From positions 186,001-250,000 of the forward strand of contig NZ_SORO01000002.1 of assembly GCF_004368965.1 (NCBI RefSeq): a DNA stretch of 64,000 nucleotides. The letters run 5' to 3'. Of this stretch, positions 1-8,456 are shown piece after piece (the first letter of the stretch is position 1; every line of letters starts with the position of its first letter). This stretch comes from Leptospira meyeri (GTDB lineage: Bacteria; Spirochaetota; Leptospiria; Leptospirales; Leptospiraceae). The translations under genes and the position numbers were made by a program. The notes beneath the pieces were generated by a model. That model had not been told where the DNA came from. It saw nothing but the letters and a program-made list of their open reading frames with translations, and did no database searches.

Positions 1-1013
1 ATGGTATCTCCAATTTTGATTTCGGAACTAGGGATGGTATCTTCGCCGGCTTCCGTAACACGTACAGAAGTTTCGGGAAGTTTGCAAAGAATGGATTCTA
101 ATTTGTCAGAGGCAAACACCCTTGCTTTTTCTTCAAAGTACTTCCCTATCAAAATAAAGAAGTAAATCATTGCCACCGAGTCAAAATAAACTTCACCTAC
201 ATCAGTAAGAGTTACATAAACGGAATAGAAATATGCCATGGAGATTCCTAAAAACAAAAGAAAGTCCATCGAGAGAGTTCTTCGCCTGATGCTTGTTAGA
301 AAACCAGACATAAAAGGGTATCCAGAGTAAAGATAGGCGGGAGTGGCAAATACCCAGGATGCATAATGGAAGAGTCGTTTGATATCCAAATCGATCCCTG
401 TAAAATAACCAGAATATAAGGCCACACTTAGGATCATGATATTTCCAAAACAAAACCCAGCCACACCGATGCGGAGGAGAAGAGTCTTTAGTTGTTTTGT
501 TTTTTCCACAGTACCTTCTGTGGGCGAAAAAAGTACAGGTTTATAACCGATGGCTCGGATTAGGGATAGAATTCGAGAGATTTTTATTTTGGAACGTTCA
601 AACCGGACCCGAGCTCTACCAGAAGCAAAGTTAATTTGAGCAGAAATGATCCCTTCTTCTTCGTTTAAAACTTTTTCATTGATCCAAACACAAGCAGAAC
701 AATGAATGTTTGTGATTTGGATTGAAACTTCAGAAAAATCTCCTGATTTACGAACAAACTTTTCGTAAACAAGTTCGTTTTCTATGTCAGCGTCCGATTC
801 TTCGATTTGAACTGGATCGAGTTTTGTATTTCCTTTTAAATTATAATAATAACTTCCACCGAGGGAGTTGATGATGGAATAAACAGTTTCGCATCCTTCG
901 CAACAAAAAACCTTTGTATCATTTCCGACCCTTGCTTCAATCCTCACCAACCGGATTGGATTTCCGCAATGGTCACATTCAGTTTTTGTTACGTCGGAAA
1001 TTGTTTCGTTCAT
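1..1013 (-). CDS. ccoI: Cation-translocating P-type ATPase CcoI/FixI (3' part outside window)
   Basis: Copper-exporting P1B-type ATPase that supplies copper for assembly of the cbb3 oxidase encoded just upstream. Read from the ATG at 1013, the frame stays open to the window edge (337 codons). The N-terminus has a cysteine-rich zinc-ribbon-like segment (C13xxC16, then C37, C38 and C41), typical of the FixI/CcoI subfamily. A heavy-metal-associated domain follows with the metal site HCSAC (C105xxC108), then several membrane helices from about residue 177. The CPC, DKTGT and hinge motifs would lie beyond the edge and cannot be checked. The start overlaps the fixH stop (ATGA), so translation is probably coupled. 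Position as last gene of a ccoNOQP-G-H-I cluster fixes the role. Confidence 0.92.
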   Translation of the reverse strand, partial: MNETISDVTKTECDHCGNPIRLVRIEARVGNDTKVFCCEGCETVYSIINSLGGSYYYNLKGNTKLDPVQIEESDADIENELVYEKFVRKSGDFSEVSIQITNIHCSACVWINEKVLNEEEGIISAQINFASGRARVRFERSKIKISRILSLIRAIGYKPVLFSPTEGTVEKTKQLKTLLLRIGVAGFCFGNIMILSVALYSGYFTGIDLDIKRLFHYASWVFATPAYLYSGYPFMSGFLTSIRRRTLSMDFLLFLGISMAYFYSVYVTLTDVGEVYFDSVAMIYFFILIGKYFEEKARVFASDKLESILCKLPETSVRVTEAGEDTIPSSEIKIGDT

Positions 1014-1498
1014 TTAACAGAAATTTTTCCTTCTCTCTCAAACGACTTGCCATCAATATCTGCAACAAGTCGCAAATTCCAAGTTCCCCTTTCTAATAGT
1101 GGGATTTTTCCAACAAATCCGCTAGGTGTTGGTTTTAGCTCATAACGAGCTGTATTTTTGGTGGTGGCATTTCGTTCCAAATAAACCGCCATAGACTTTG
1201 CATTTGTCACTGTTCCACTTTTCTCAAGTTGAACTGAAATTTCTGATTCACCGATTGGAAGTAGGGATTGGTTATCCCAATTTGTTTTGATCAGATACCC
1301 TTGTTTCAGAAGTTCTTTTTGGTTCTCAATTGCTTTTTCGTAGTTCAAACCAATTTCGTAATAATTTTTGTCCATTACAGGTTCAAAGTTTTTATAGGTC
1401 AAACGAATGGTGTAAAAGGTAGCAGCCACAAGTGCTGTAAAACTAAACAGAACCACATACATGGCATTTCGTAGGCTGGGGTGTAATTCTTTAAACAT
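1010..1498 (-). CDS. fixH: FixH/CcoH cbb3-oxidase assembly protein
   Basis: Small inner-membrane protein needed for maturation of cbb3-type cytochrome oxidase. It has one N-terminal membrane helix (about residues 12-33) followed by a periplasmic beta-rich domain of about 125 residues, the usual FixH layout. Two ATG codons stand in tandem at 1499-1501 and 1496-1498. The Shine-Dalgarno AAGGAGG lies only 2 nt before the first but 5 nt before the second, so I chose the second (162 aa). The ccoG stop overlaps the first ATG (TAATG), and the fixH stop overlaps the ccoI start (ATGA). The sequence is weakly conserved in this family; the call rests on architecture plus position between ccoG and ccoI. 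Confidence 0.85.
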   Translation of the reverse strand: MFKELHPSLRNAMYVVLFSFTALVAATFYTIRLTYKNFEPVMDKNYYEIGLNYEKAIENQKELLKQGYLIKTNWDNQSLLPIGESEISVQLEKSGTVTNAKSMAVYLERNATTKNTARYELKPTPSGFVGKIPLLERGTWNLRLVADIDGKSFEREGKISVK

Positions 1499-1500
1499 CA

Positions 1501-2820
1501 TTACCTCCTTGGTAATGTTAAGGAGAGTTTTTTCTCCAATCGTTCGTCTGGGTCCTCTGCATTTTGTAATACAATGGAGCCAGGTAAGTAACCTTCATTT
1601 AATTCTTGTTCTGTGAGAGGTTGTGTCTCTAATACCACAGAAATACTTTTGATTTCGCCTGATCCTAATTTGAACTTGTTATTTTCTTCACCGGAACGAA
1701 TTAGGATTTCTTTTCCATGTCTTGTGTCAGAAGCCGAAAGTTGAAATTCTTTTTCTATCGGTGCTATATTTTGAATGCGTAGAGCAACAAAAGCTCGGAT
1801 TTTATTGTCTGGAATTAAGATAGGTGGCATCGATTTGTTTGATGCTGCAATCATAGACATAGGAGTTCTCGTGACAAGTTGAATGATGGCACCTGTTATG
1901 ACGACTGTGAGTAAAATAGCATAAATGACCGTTCTTGGTCTGATCCATTTGATTTTTGCCCCCGTTTCGATTTGTTTAAGTGAGAAGTAACCAATGAGGG
2001 TTTTTTTGTTTTCTCTTGCCATGATGGAAGTGCAGGCATCCACACATTTTCCGCAAGCAACGCAACCCACTTGTAAACCATCCCGGATATCAATTCCAGT
2101 AGGGCAGACCACCACACACATATTGCAAGCAACACAATCACCGATTTTGGTTTTCCCATCCCTTCGAGGTTCTCCTCGTTTGAAATCATAGGTAACATTC
2201 CAAGAATGTTCATCCATAAGGAGGGTTTGAAATCTTGCGTATGGACAAGCATAACGGCAAAACTGTTCTCGAATAAAACCGATATCGATAAACATCGCGG
2301 CTGTAAAAAATAATGTAAAATAAAAGTATGTTTGGTTTAAAAAAGAAAGGTTAACATAGTCGGCCAACATTTCGTATGGGCTAACAAAGTAACCAATCCA
2401 ATGAAAAGAAGCGATAAAAGATATAACGATCCAGAGAAAATAAACGGTATATTTACCTACAATTGAGGCATCTTTTTTCCCGTATTTAGAATCTAAAACA
2501 AACCGACCAATTCGATCGAAAAGATCGGTGTAAATGGTTTGAGGACACCCCCATCCGCACCAAACACGGCCAATGACGGAGGTGAAAAAGAAAAGAGAGA
2601 GTCCCATCGTGAGAAGGAAAAACCATAAGATGAGTCCTTCCTGCGGGATAAAAAGACCACCAAACAAGTGAAACACCCTGTGCGGGATATCCAATCTAAT
2701 GAGAGGGCTACCTTCCGGTAACATCACCCATGGTGCGATTAAAAATAAACCTACGAGAAAACTCATTACAAAGTTTCTTCGTGTTCTTACTTTCCCTGTT
2801 TGTGGTCTTGAAATAATCAT
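1501..2820 (-). CDS. ccoG: CcoG/FixG/RdxA ferredoxin-like copper-handling protein of cbb3 assembly
   Basis: Polytopic membrane iron-sulfur protein that, in studied bacteria, acts as a cupric reductase during cbb3 oxidase biogenesis. Its 439 residues match the usual family length. Visible features are several membrane helices in the first 190 residues and one near 290-310, a conserved CGWGCP (C88, C92), a CRYACP (188-193), and two [4Fe-4S] ferredoxin motifs: C229xxC232xxC235xxxC239P and C253xxC256xxC259xxxC263. The C-terminal 110 residues form the Ig-like periplasmic domain of the family. It lies 2 nt downstream of ccoP and overlaps the fixH start region. Confidence 0.95.
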   Translation of the reverse strand: MIISRPQTGKVRTRRNFVMSFLVGLFLIAPWVMLPEGSPLIRLDIPHRVFHLFGGLFIPQEGLILWFFLLTMGLSLFFFTSVIGRVWCGWGCPQTIYTDLFDRIGRFVLDSKYGKKDASIVGKYTVYFLWIVISFIASFHWIGYFVSPYEMLADYVNLSFLNQTYFYFTLFFTAAMFIDIGFIREQFCRYACPYARFQTLLMDEHSWNVTYDFKRGEPRRDGKTKIGDCVACNMCVVVCPTGIDIRDGLQVGCVACGKCVDACTSIMARENKKTLIGYFSLKQIETGAKIKWIRPRTVIYAILLTVVITGAIIQLVTRTPMSMIAASNKSMPPILIPDNKIRAFVALRIQNIAPIEKEFQLSASDTRHGKEILIRSGEENNKFKLGSGEIKSISVVLETQPLTEQELNEGYLPGSIVLQNAEDPDERLEKKLSLTLPRR

Positions 2821-2822
2821 CT

Positions 2823-3353
2823 TTACTTAGCCTTTACCAAACTACTGTTTTTAGTTGCAAGCCATGCCATAACAGCATAAACTTTTTCAGCACCTAAACC
2901 TTCCCAAGCTGGCATTCCACCTCGGTTGAGTTTTTGTCTTTCTGGTCCAATTCCTTTCATGATGTTGTTAAACACTTCTTTATCAGTGTTCCCATGAATC
3001 CAATCTTTGTCCACAAGACTTGGTCCTACCGCACCTTCTGCAGTTGGGCCGTGGCAAGCGGAACAAATTTGTTTGTAAGTTCCTTCGCCTTCTTTAATCG
3101 CCACTGCATCATCACGGTAAGGATTTGATCCATCTTCTGTGTTCACAACAACTGCTTGTTTTGCAGGAAATTGCGCTTCGTGTTCCGCAACTTCTTTTTC
3201 AAATGCAACTTCTTGTGGCCATTCAGAATACCAGTGAAAATATACAACGTAACCGATGGAAACGATGATACTGATCAACCAGACTAATTTCCACCAAGTG
3301 GGCATGGGATTGTCGGCTTGGAAGATTCCGTCTACTTCTTTTGGTTCTTTCAT
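2823..3353 (-). CDS. ccoP: Cytochrome c oxidase cbb3-type subunit III (CcoP), short single-haem form
   Basis: Electron-entry subunit of cbb3 oxidase. At 176 aa it is shorter than the classical two-haem CcoP (about 300 aa). It has the N-terminal helix preceded by NPMPTWW (residues about 15-21), typical of CcoP, and only one covalent haem motif, CSACH (97-101), with a probable axial Met in RGGMPAW (M147). The frame runs cleanly into a stop after a normal cytochrome c helix, and no second CxxCH occurs downstream before ccoG, so I see a natural one-haem subunit rather than a frameshift. The start is preceded by GAGGA in the end of ccoQ. Translation is probably coupled within the operon. Confidence 0.93.
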   Translation of the reverse strand: MKEPKEVDGIFQADNPMPTWWKLVWLISIIVSIGYVVYFHWYSEWPQEVAFEKEVAEHEAQFPAKQAVVVNTEDGSNPYRDDAVAIKEGEGTYKQICSACHGPTAEGAVGPSLVDKDWIHGNTDKEVFNNIMKGIGPERQKLNRGGMPAWEGLGAEKVYAVMAWLATKNSSLVKAK

Positions 3354-3358
3354 TCGTA

Positions 3359-3508
3359 TTAATCCTCCTCAAGCATTCTATACTTGGGTTTCTCCATTTC
3401 GTCTTTAGTACGTTTTTTATAAACGTAGTAGGTGATGTAAGAGATTGCGATCACAAGGACCGGCAATCTCAAACTTTTATAAACGAGTAGAATATCTGCA
3501 TCGTTCAT
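3359..3508 (-). CDS. ccoQ: CcoQ/FixQ-like small cbb3 oxidase subunit
   Basis: A 49-residue single-span membrane protein between ccoO and ccoP, exactly where ccoQ lies in classical clusters. It reads MNDADILLVYKS, a hydrophobic helix of about 15 residues (LPVLVIAISYITYYVY), then a charged cytoplasmic tail rich in Lys and Glu. CcoQ stabilises the association of CcoP with the CcoNO core. The stop lies 5 nt upstream of the ccoP start, and the tail codons (GAG GAG GAT) supply the ribosome site for ccoP. Sequence conservation of this family is poor; the call rests on length, topology and position. Confidence 0.85.
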   Translation of the reverse strand: MNDADILLVYKSLRLPVLVIAISYITYYVYKKRTKDEMEKPKYRMLEED

Positions 3509-3512
3509 AGTT

Positions 3513-4208
3513 TTACTTCATCCCTTTTTGTAACTCTGCTGAATCCTTTCCAAGTTTTTGTAGGTATGCAACCAGAGCTTGTCCTTCGGTTTTGTCTTTA
3601 AGAAGTGACGGTGCATTTGCAAAGTCTTCTTCTGTGTAAGGAACACCGATGGCTTTAAGAGCTTTCATGTTAGCTACTACTTGTTCTACATCCACTTTGT
3701 GTGATTCTTCGAATAACCATGGATAGGCTGGCATCACAGAGTTAGGTACACCACCTACCGTTCTTGGGTTGATCAAATGGTTTTTATGCCACTCATCAGA
3801 ACGAAGCATTTGAGATTCATGAGCTAAATCCGGACCAGTTCTTTTAGAACCCCAAAGGAATGGATGGTCATAAACATACTCTCCACCTTTTGAATATCCA
3901 GTTCGTCCGTAAGCCTTTGTTGGATCAAAACGATCTACTTCCCATTTGAAAGGTCGAACCATTTGTGTATGGCATCCGATACAACCTTCTCTTTGGTAAG
4001 TGTCACGACCTGCTAGTTCCAATGCGGAATATGGTTTCACAGTTGAAATTGGAGTTACCGTTTTCGTAAGAAAAAACGGAGGGATTAGTTCGAAAAGTCC
4101 ACCAATCACAACGGCAATCGTTGTATAAAGTGTAAACTTAACCCCTTTTGTATCCCAATGGTCTGCAACTTCAGAAAACCAATCTAAGAATTTGTTAAAT
4201 CCAAACAT
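3513..4208 (-). CDS. ccoO: Cytochrome c oxidase cbb3-type subunit II (CcoO)
   Basis: Mono-haem c subunit passing electrons from CcoP to the CcoN haem b/b3-CuB centre. The 231-residue length is typical. There is one N-terminal membrane helix (about 27-47), then the haem motif C76IGCH80 followed by TQMVRPF, a CcoO signature, and the axial Met in NSVMPAYPW (M159). Motifs such as GRDTYQREGC and KRTGPDLAH are characteristic of the family. Its ATG overlaps the ccoN stop by one base (TAATG), indicating translational coupling. Confidence 0.97.
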   Translation of the reverse strand: MFGFNKFLDWFSEVADHWDTKGVKFTLYTTIAVVIGGLFELIPPFFLTKTVTPISTVKPYSALELAGRDTYQREGCIGCHTQMVRPFKWEVDRFDPTKAYGRTGYSKGGEYVYDHPFLWGSKRTGPDLAHESQMLRSDEWHKNHLINPRTVGGVPNSVMPAYPWLFEESHKVDVEQVVANMKALKAIGVPYTEEDFANAPSLLKDKTEGQALVAYLQKLGKDSAELQKGMK

Positions 4209-5638
4209 TATGATTTCACTCCTATACGTAAGTCTTGTTCTACAAACCCACTGTCTTTGTTTTGAATGGTTTTGATAAAGTTATACACCATAAGAATAAT
4301 TCCTGTTAGATAGAGTGTTCCTCCGATCGCACGGAATAGTCTGAACGGTTTTAAGAACTCAACAATTTCTACCCAGTCTTTATAAACGAGTTCGCCGTTT
4401 TCGCCAACTGCTCTCCACATAGAACCTTCAGTAATACCAGATACCCACATGGAGATGATGTAGAGTAGGATACCAAGAGTTCCGAGCCAGAAGTGTGCAT
4501 TGGCAAGTTTTTCGCTATAAAGGTTCGCATTCCAAAGTCTTGGAACTAAGTAGTAAAGTGCAGCGGCTGACATAAACCCAACCCAACCAAGAGTTCCTGA
4601 GTGAACGTGACCAATGATCCAGTCAGTGTTGTGTCCAAGAGCGGAAACAGCACGAATGGAAAGAAGTGGACCTTCGAATGTAGACATACCGTAGAAAGTG
4701 ACGGCAGCTAACATCATTTTGAGAGTAGCATCTACTTTGATTTTGTCTTTTGCTTGGGTAAGTGTTAGGAATCCATTCAACATACCACCCCAAGAAGGCA
4801 TCCATAACATGATGGAGAAAACCATCCCTGTTGTTTGTAACCACTCTGGAATTGGAGAGTAAAGTAAATGGTGAGGGCCTGCCCAAATATAGATAAAGAT
4901 TAACGACCAGAAATGGATGATCGAAAGTCTGTGTGAGTAAATGGGTTGTTTGATGTGTTTTGGGAGGTAATAGTACATAAGTCCCAAGAACGGAGTCGTA
5001 AGAACAAAGGCCACTGCGTTGTGTCCATACCACCATTGAATGTTGGCATCAAACACACCTGCGTATACCGAGTAGGATTTTAAAAGTCCAGCTGGGATTA
5101 CAATGTTGTTTACGATAAAAAGAAGTGGAACCGTAACAAAAGAAGCAATGTAAAACCAAATGGCTACATACATTTGTTCTTCTTTTCTTTTGATTACCGT
5201 CATCAAATAGTTTGCAAAGAAAATTACATACCATACAACAATCAACAAATCGATAGGCCATTCTAATTCGGCATATTCTTTTGATTGGCTGTATCCAAGA
5301 GGTAAAGTAATTGCTGCAAGGACAATTGTTAGGTTATACAGTGCCAGGTGTATTTTGGAAAGTGTGTCGTTCCACATTCTAGTTCGACACAATCTTTGTA
5401 CCGTATGGTAGGCTGTGGCGAAGATAACACTCAACGCAAAACCAAAAATGGCTGCATTGGTATGTAGAGGTCGTAACCTTCCGAAGCTCGTCCAAGGTAA
5501 TTCCAAATTCAGCTGTGGATATACAAGCTGGAAGGCAATAATGACACCAAATGTCATTGATGCGACGCCCCAGACTAACGCTGAAATGATAAACCCTTTT
5601 ACGATAAAATCGTCATATTGAGTTTTTTCCGTAGCCAA
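4208..5638 (-). CDS. ccoN: Cytochrome c oxidase cbb3-type subunit I (CcoN)
   Basis: Catalytic subunit of the high-affinity cbb3 terminal oxidase, reducing O2 with quinol-derived electrons and pumping protons. At 476 aa it is full length with twelve predicted helices. The metal ligands are in place: H59 for low-spin haem b; H206 (in WWYGHNAV) and the pair H256/H257 (AGPHH) for CuB; and H344/H346 in GHVHSG for the haems. By alignment with known CcoN, Y250 in FIYIWAGP should be the Tyr cross-linked to a CuB His. Shine-Dalgarno AAGGAGAG precedes the ATG. It is the first gene of the cluster; a palindrome 108 bp upstream (5747-5768) resembles an FNR/FixK site, consistent with induction at low oxygen. 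Confidence 0.97.
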   Translation of the reverse strand: MATEKTQYDDFIVKGFIISALVWGVASMTFGVIIAFQLVYPQLNLELPWTSFGRLRPLHTNAAIFGFALSVIFATAYHTVQRLCRTRMWNDTLSKIHLALYNLTIVLAAITLPLGYSQSKEYAELEWPIDLLIVVWYVIFFANYLMTVIKRKEEQMYVAIWFYIASFVTVPLLFIVNNIVIPAGLLKSYSVYAGVFDANIQWWYGHNAVAFVLTTPFLGLMYYYLPKHIKQPIYSHRLSIIHFWSLIFIYIWAGPHHLLYSPIPEWLQTTGMVFSIMLWMPSWGGMLNGFLTLTQAKDKIKVDATLKMMLAAVTFYGMSTFEGPLLSIRAVSALGHNTDWIIGHVHSGTLGWVGFMSAAALYYLVPRLWNANLYSEKLANAHFWLGTLGILLYIISMWVSGITEGSMWRAVGENGELVYKDWVEIVEFLKPFRLFRAIGGTLYLTGIILMVYNFIKTIQNKDSGFVEQDLRIGVKS

Positions 5639-5746
5639 TGTTTCTCTCCTTAATCTTTATCAGTTCCATTTATATAGAGAACTAATTCCTTTGTCTATAA
5701 AGTGACGAAGAAAAGAAAGAAAAACAGAATGCGGTTCTTAGAATCC

Positions 5747-5768
5747 CCCCTTGATTTTTGTCAAGGGG
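5747..5768. promoter_or_regulatory. FNR/CRP-type palindromic operator upstream of ccoN
   Basis: A perfect inverted repeat with arms CCCCTTGA and TCAAGGGG and a 6-nt spacer. Its core TTGAT-TTTT-GTCAA differs at one position from the FNR/FixK consensus TTGATnnnnATCAA. It lies 108 bp upstream of the ccoN start in a non-coding gap. No T-run follows on either strand, which argues against a terminator. cbb3 operons in other bacteria are classically FNR or FixK targets; that this site is bound by such a protein here is inference. Confidence 0.6.
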
Positions 5769-5817
5769 AGCTTTGAGACTTAGACTGAATCTAATTGAGG
5801 AGGGTTGTTTGTGCGGA

Positions 5818-5839
5818 CTTTCTAACAGCGGTTAGAAAG
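5818..5839 (-). terminator. Terminator-like hairpin at the end of the coiled-coil membrane protein gene
   Basis: CTTTCTAAC and GTTAGAAAG form a perfect 9-bp stem with an AGCG loop overlapping the stop codon of the 5832-6836 gene. It has no T-run on the gene's own strand, so it is either a weak terminator or a 3'-end stabilising structure. Confidence 0.4.
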
Positions 5840-6836
5840 TAAATTCATATCCTAATTGTGTACGATGTTCGATTCCACGATCTCCAGCAATGGCAGTCGG
5901 GTGGTATCCAACGCGCTCCACTGAAGAATGCATGAAGAATTTTTCTTTTCTCGTGTCGTCTTGGCTGAGTCCAGAACCAGTGGGATGAAAATAGTAAGCA
6001 TCAAAGATATTCCAGAAATAAACAAGGAGAGTCGCAATCCCAATGTATTGCATATCTTGGTAGTGACGTTCTACGGATTCTCTTTGTCCTTTGAAGGGAC
6101 CCAGTTGGCTTGCAACGACTGCTTCCGCAGGGGAAACCGTTGCCGCAGATTGGGGAGAAAAAGCAGCACGGATGAGACCGTTTGTTGTATAAGGATTTTC
6201 TAAATTATTATAATCACGTTTGGCATTTAAATACATACGATGTTTGTCATATGTAAAAAAGAGTCCAACAGCAATGATGGAAGGATAAACAATCGCTTGT
6301 ACTTTTCTACCTTGTTTCCATTGTCCCCAACCAGGAAGAACAGCAGATCTCCATGCGGCACCTGTCTTTGTTAGGTTTTTGCGATCAGCTTCTGCAAGTT
6401 TTGCATCTTCTTCTTGTTTTCGTTTTGCTTCTGCATCAAGAGAGGCGTTTTTTGCAGCCGTTTCTTTTTCTAAGCGAGCTGCATCCTCTTGTTCTTTTTT
6501 GAGTCTGGCTGCTTCTTCTTTTTCTTTTTTAATTCTTTCTTTCTCTTCTTCTGCTTTTCTGAGTTTGTCTTCTTCTGCAGCTGTTAGGTGATCTTTGTAG
6601 ACTACCTTGAGAATATCAGTTTTGTTCAGAACGATTGTGGTTCCGTCTTCTTTTCGAATTTTTAGCTTGTATTGGTCTTGTTCGACTACCTTTCCTTGGA
6701 GAGTTCCCCCTTTTTTGAGGAGGATGTTCTCTGCAGCGAGGTTACCGGCGAATAGTACCAAAAGTGTTGCGAATTTAATGAATTGTGTAATAGTCAGTTT
6801 CAAGGGTATCTCAAGTGTTGGAATATTATATAACAA
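5832..6836 (-). CDS. Exported/membrane protein with coiled coil and DUF5683-like domain
   Basis: Function unknown. The 334-residue protein has an N-terminal hydrophobic signal segment (about residues 20-35, ending LAAEN). A short beta domain (about 36-85: KKGGTLQGKVVEQDQYKLKI) resembles the small domain that often precedes such proteins. A long Lys/Glu/Ala coiled coil follows (about 88-155). The C-terminal part begins AWRSAVLPGWGQWKQGR (about 160-176), a motif of DUF5683/TM2-like membrane proteins, with two further hydrophobic stretches near 185-200 and 265-285. The protein ends in GYEFTF, an aromatic C-terminus as seen in outer-membrane barrels, though a barrel is not otherwise evident. An earlier in-frame ATG is used as the start; no strong Shine-Dalgarno separates the alternatives. 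Confidence 0.75.
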   Translation of the reverse strand: MLYNIPTLEIPLKLTITQFIKFATLLVLFAGNLAAENILLKKGGTLQGKVVEQDQYKLKIRKEDGTTIVLNKTDILKVVYKDHLTAAEEDKLRKAEEEKERIKKEKEEAARLKKEQEDAARLEKETAAKNASLDAEAKRKQEEDAKLAEADRKNLTKTGAAWRSAVLPGWGQWKQGRKVQAIVYPSIIAVGLFFTYDKHRMYLNAKRDYNNLENPYTTNGLIRAAFSPQSAATVSPAEAVVASQLGPFKGQRESVERHYQDMQYIGIATLLVYFWNIFDAYYFHPTGSGLSQDDTRKEKFFMHSSVERVGYHPTAIAGDRGIEHRTQLGYEFTF

Positions 6837-6998
6837 TCTCTATAGTGTTACTTGCTACGTTTCAATTGATCTCTCCAATGATTTTCGCAATTTGGAAGTT
6901 AGGCAAGAATTTTTTTGTTAAAGATGGTTCGAAAGCGAGCCCACAGTTGGAAATAAATTATCCATGTTACGATAAGGTATGTTCCAAATGTGGTTCTT

Positions 6999-7030
6999 AA
7001 GAAGTAGAGGTTTTTAACCCTCCACTTCTT
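6999..7030 (-). terminator. Stem-loop spanning the gltD stop codon
   Basis: On the minus strand AAGAAGTGGAGG and CCTCTACTTCTT form a 12-bp stem with one G-U pair and an 8-nt loop carrying the gltD TAA. No U-tract follows. It probably marks the 3' end of the gltBD transcript, by stabilising or Rho-assisted means. Confidence 0.45.
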
Positions 7031-8456
7031 GCATCAGGAAGTGGTGGACTTGGTCGGCACACTTCCTTCCCTCAGATATGGCCCAAACGATGAGGGATTG
7101 CCCCCGTCTTACGTCCCCACAAGCGTACACTTTCGGTACAGTAGTTGCGAAAGATCCTGATTTTGTTCCAAAATCAGCTTTTACATTCCCACGACCGTCA
7201 AGCTCCAAACCTTCTTTTTGCAAATCAGCGAGTAATCCCTCTTTGACGGGGTTTACAAATCCCATCGCAAGGAAAACTAAATCGGCAGGCCATTCGAATT
7301 CGGTTCCAGGGACTGGATTAAACTTGCCATTTTCTTCTTTCACTTCGGATCCGTAGATGGCTGTGACCTCTCCTTTTTCATTGGATTTAAAACCCATAGT
7401 AGAAACGGCCCATTTCCGATTTACACCTTCTTCATGTGAGGTGGAAGTACGGAGCATTTTTGGATACAATGGCCAAGGAGTGGATGCGTCTCTATCCTTT
7501 GGCGGTTCTGGGAAAAGTTCGATTTGAGTAACAGATTTTGCCCCATGACGGTTAGAAGTTCCCACACAATCGGAGCCGGTATCACCACCACCGATCACGA
7601 TAACATGTTTGTCTTTGGCATTAATGATTTCTAGGTCATCACCTGCTACGTGTTTGTTGTTTTTCGACAAAAACTCCATTGCAAAGTGAACCCCTTTGCT
7701 GTTTCTTCCTTCTACGGGAAGGTCTCTTGGAACTTCTGATCCGCAAGCAAGTACCACGGCGTCAAAATCAGCGAGTAATTGTTTTGCGGTGATATCGACT
7801 CCCACATTGACATTGGTTTTGAAAGTAATACCTTCCGCTTCCATCTGTTTGACACGTCGGTCAATATGTCTTTTTTCCATTTTGAAATCTGGGATTCCGT
7901 AGCGGAGTAGGCCACCAATCCGGTCATTTTTTTCAAAGATTGTGATTGTGTGTCCGGCACGAGCTAACTGTTGTCCTGCGGCAAGTCCTGCTGGACCTGA
8001 ACCAACTACCGCTACTTTTTTTCCTGATTTGGAAGTCGGTGGTTGTGGGATGACCCATCCTTCTTCCCAAGCTCGGTCAATAATGGTTCTTTCAATGGAT
8101 TTGATTGATACCGGTGGTTCGATGATTCCTAAAGTACAAGCCGACTCACAAGGAGCAGGGCAAAGCCTTCCTGTGAATTCAGGAAAGTTATTGGTTTTAG
8201 AAAGATTTTCCCAAGCTTCCTTCCAGCGACCTCGGTAAACGAAGTCATTGAATTCAGGGATGAGGTTATCCACAGGACAACCTGTATCACCGTGGCAAAA
8301 AGGAATCCCGCAGTCCATACAACGAGCACCTTGGTCTTTGGCAACAGCTTCAGGAAAAGGTTTTTCAAACTCTTTGTAGTTTTTAACTCGTTCCTTTGGT
8401 TCAATCTTCTGAAGGTATTCTTTTTTAAATTCTAAAAATCCTGTTGGTTTACCCAC
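7014..8456 (-). CDS. gltD: Glutamate synthase (NADPH) small subunit GltD
   Basis: Beta subunit of glutamate synthase, taking electrons from NAD(P)H through FAD and two [4Fe-4S] clusters to the GltB subunit. The 480 residues are full length. The N-terminal cluster domain shows [16 protein letters not shown] and [10 protein letters not shown] cysteine groups. The FAD-binding GSGPAGLA follows at about residue 152, and the NAD(P)-binding GGGDTGSD lies near 290. The C-terminal GCGD-type motif appears as [12 protein letters not shown], conserved for FAD. It overlaps the 3' end of gltB by 8 nt and so forms a two-gene operon with it. A stem-loop covers its stop codon. Confidence 0.97.
   Translation of the reverse strand: MGKPTGFLEFKKEYLQKIEPKERVKNYKEFEKPFPEAVAKDQGARCMDCGIPFCHGDTGCPVDNLIPEFNDFVYRGRWKEAWENLSKTNNFPEFTGRLCPAPCESACTLGIIEPPVSIKSIERTIIDRAWEEGWVIPQPPTSKSGKKVAVVGSGPAGLAAGQQLARAGHTITIFEKNDRIGGLLRYGIPDFKMEKRHIDRRVKQMEAEGITFKTNVNVGVDITAKQLLADFDAVVLACGSEVPRDLPVEGRNSKGVHFAMEFLSKNNKHVAGDDLEIINAKDKHVIVIGGGDTGSDCVGTSNRHGAKSVTQIELFPEPPKDRDASTPWPLYPKMLRTSTSHEEGVNRKWAVSTMGFKSNEKGEVTAIYGSEVKEENGKFNPVPGTEFEWPADLVFLAMGFVNPVKEGLLADLQKEGLELDGRGNVKADFGTKSGSFATTVPKVYACGDVRRGQSLIVWAISEGRKCADQVHHFLMQEVEG

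Noticed and set aside
6923..6945. A tRNA-like T-arm (GGTTCGAAAGC) in the gap before gltD's end
   Set aside because: No acceptor stem or anticodon arm can be built around it; it is a chance match.
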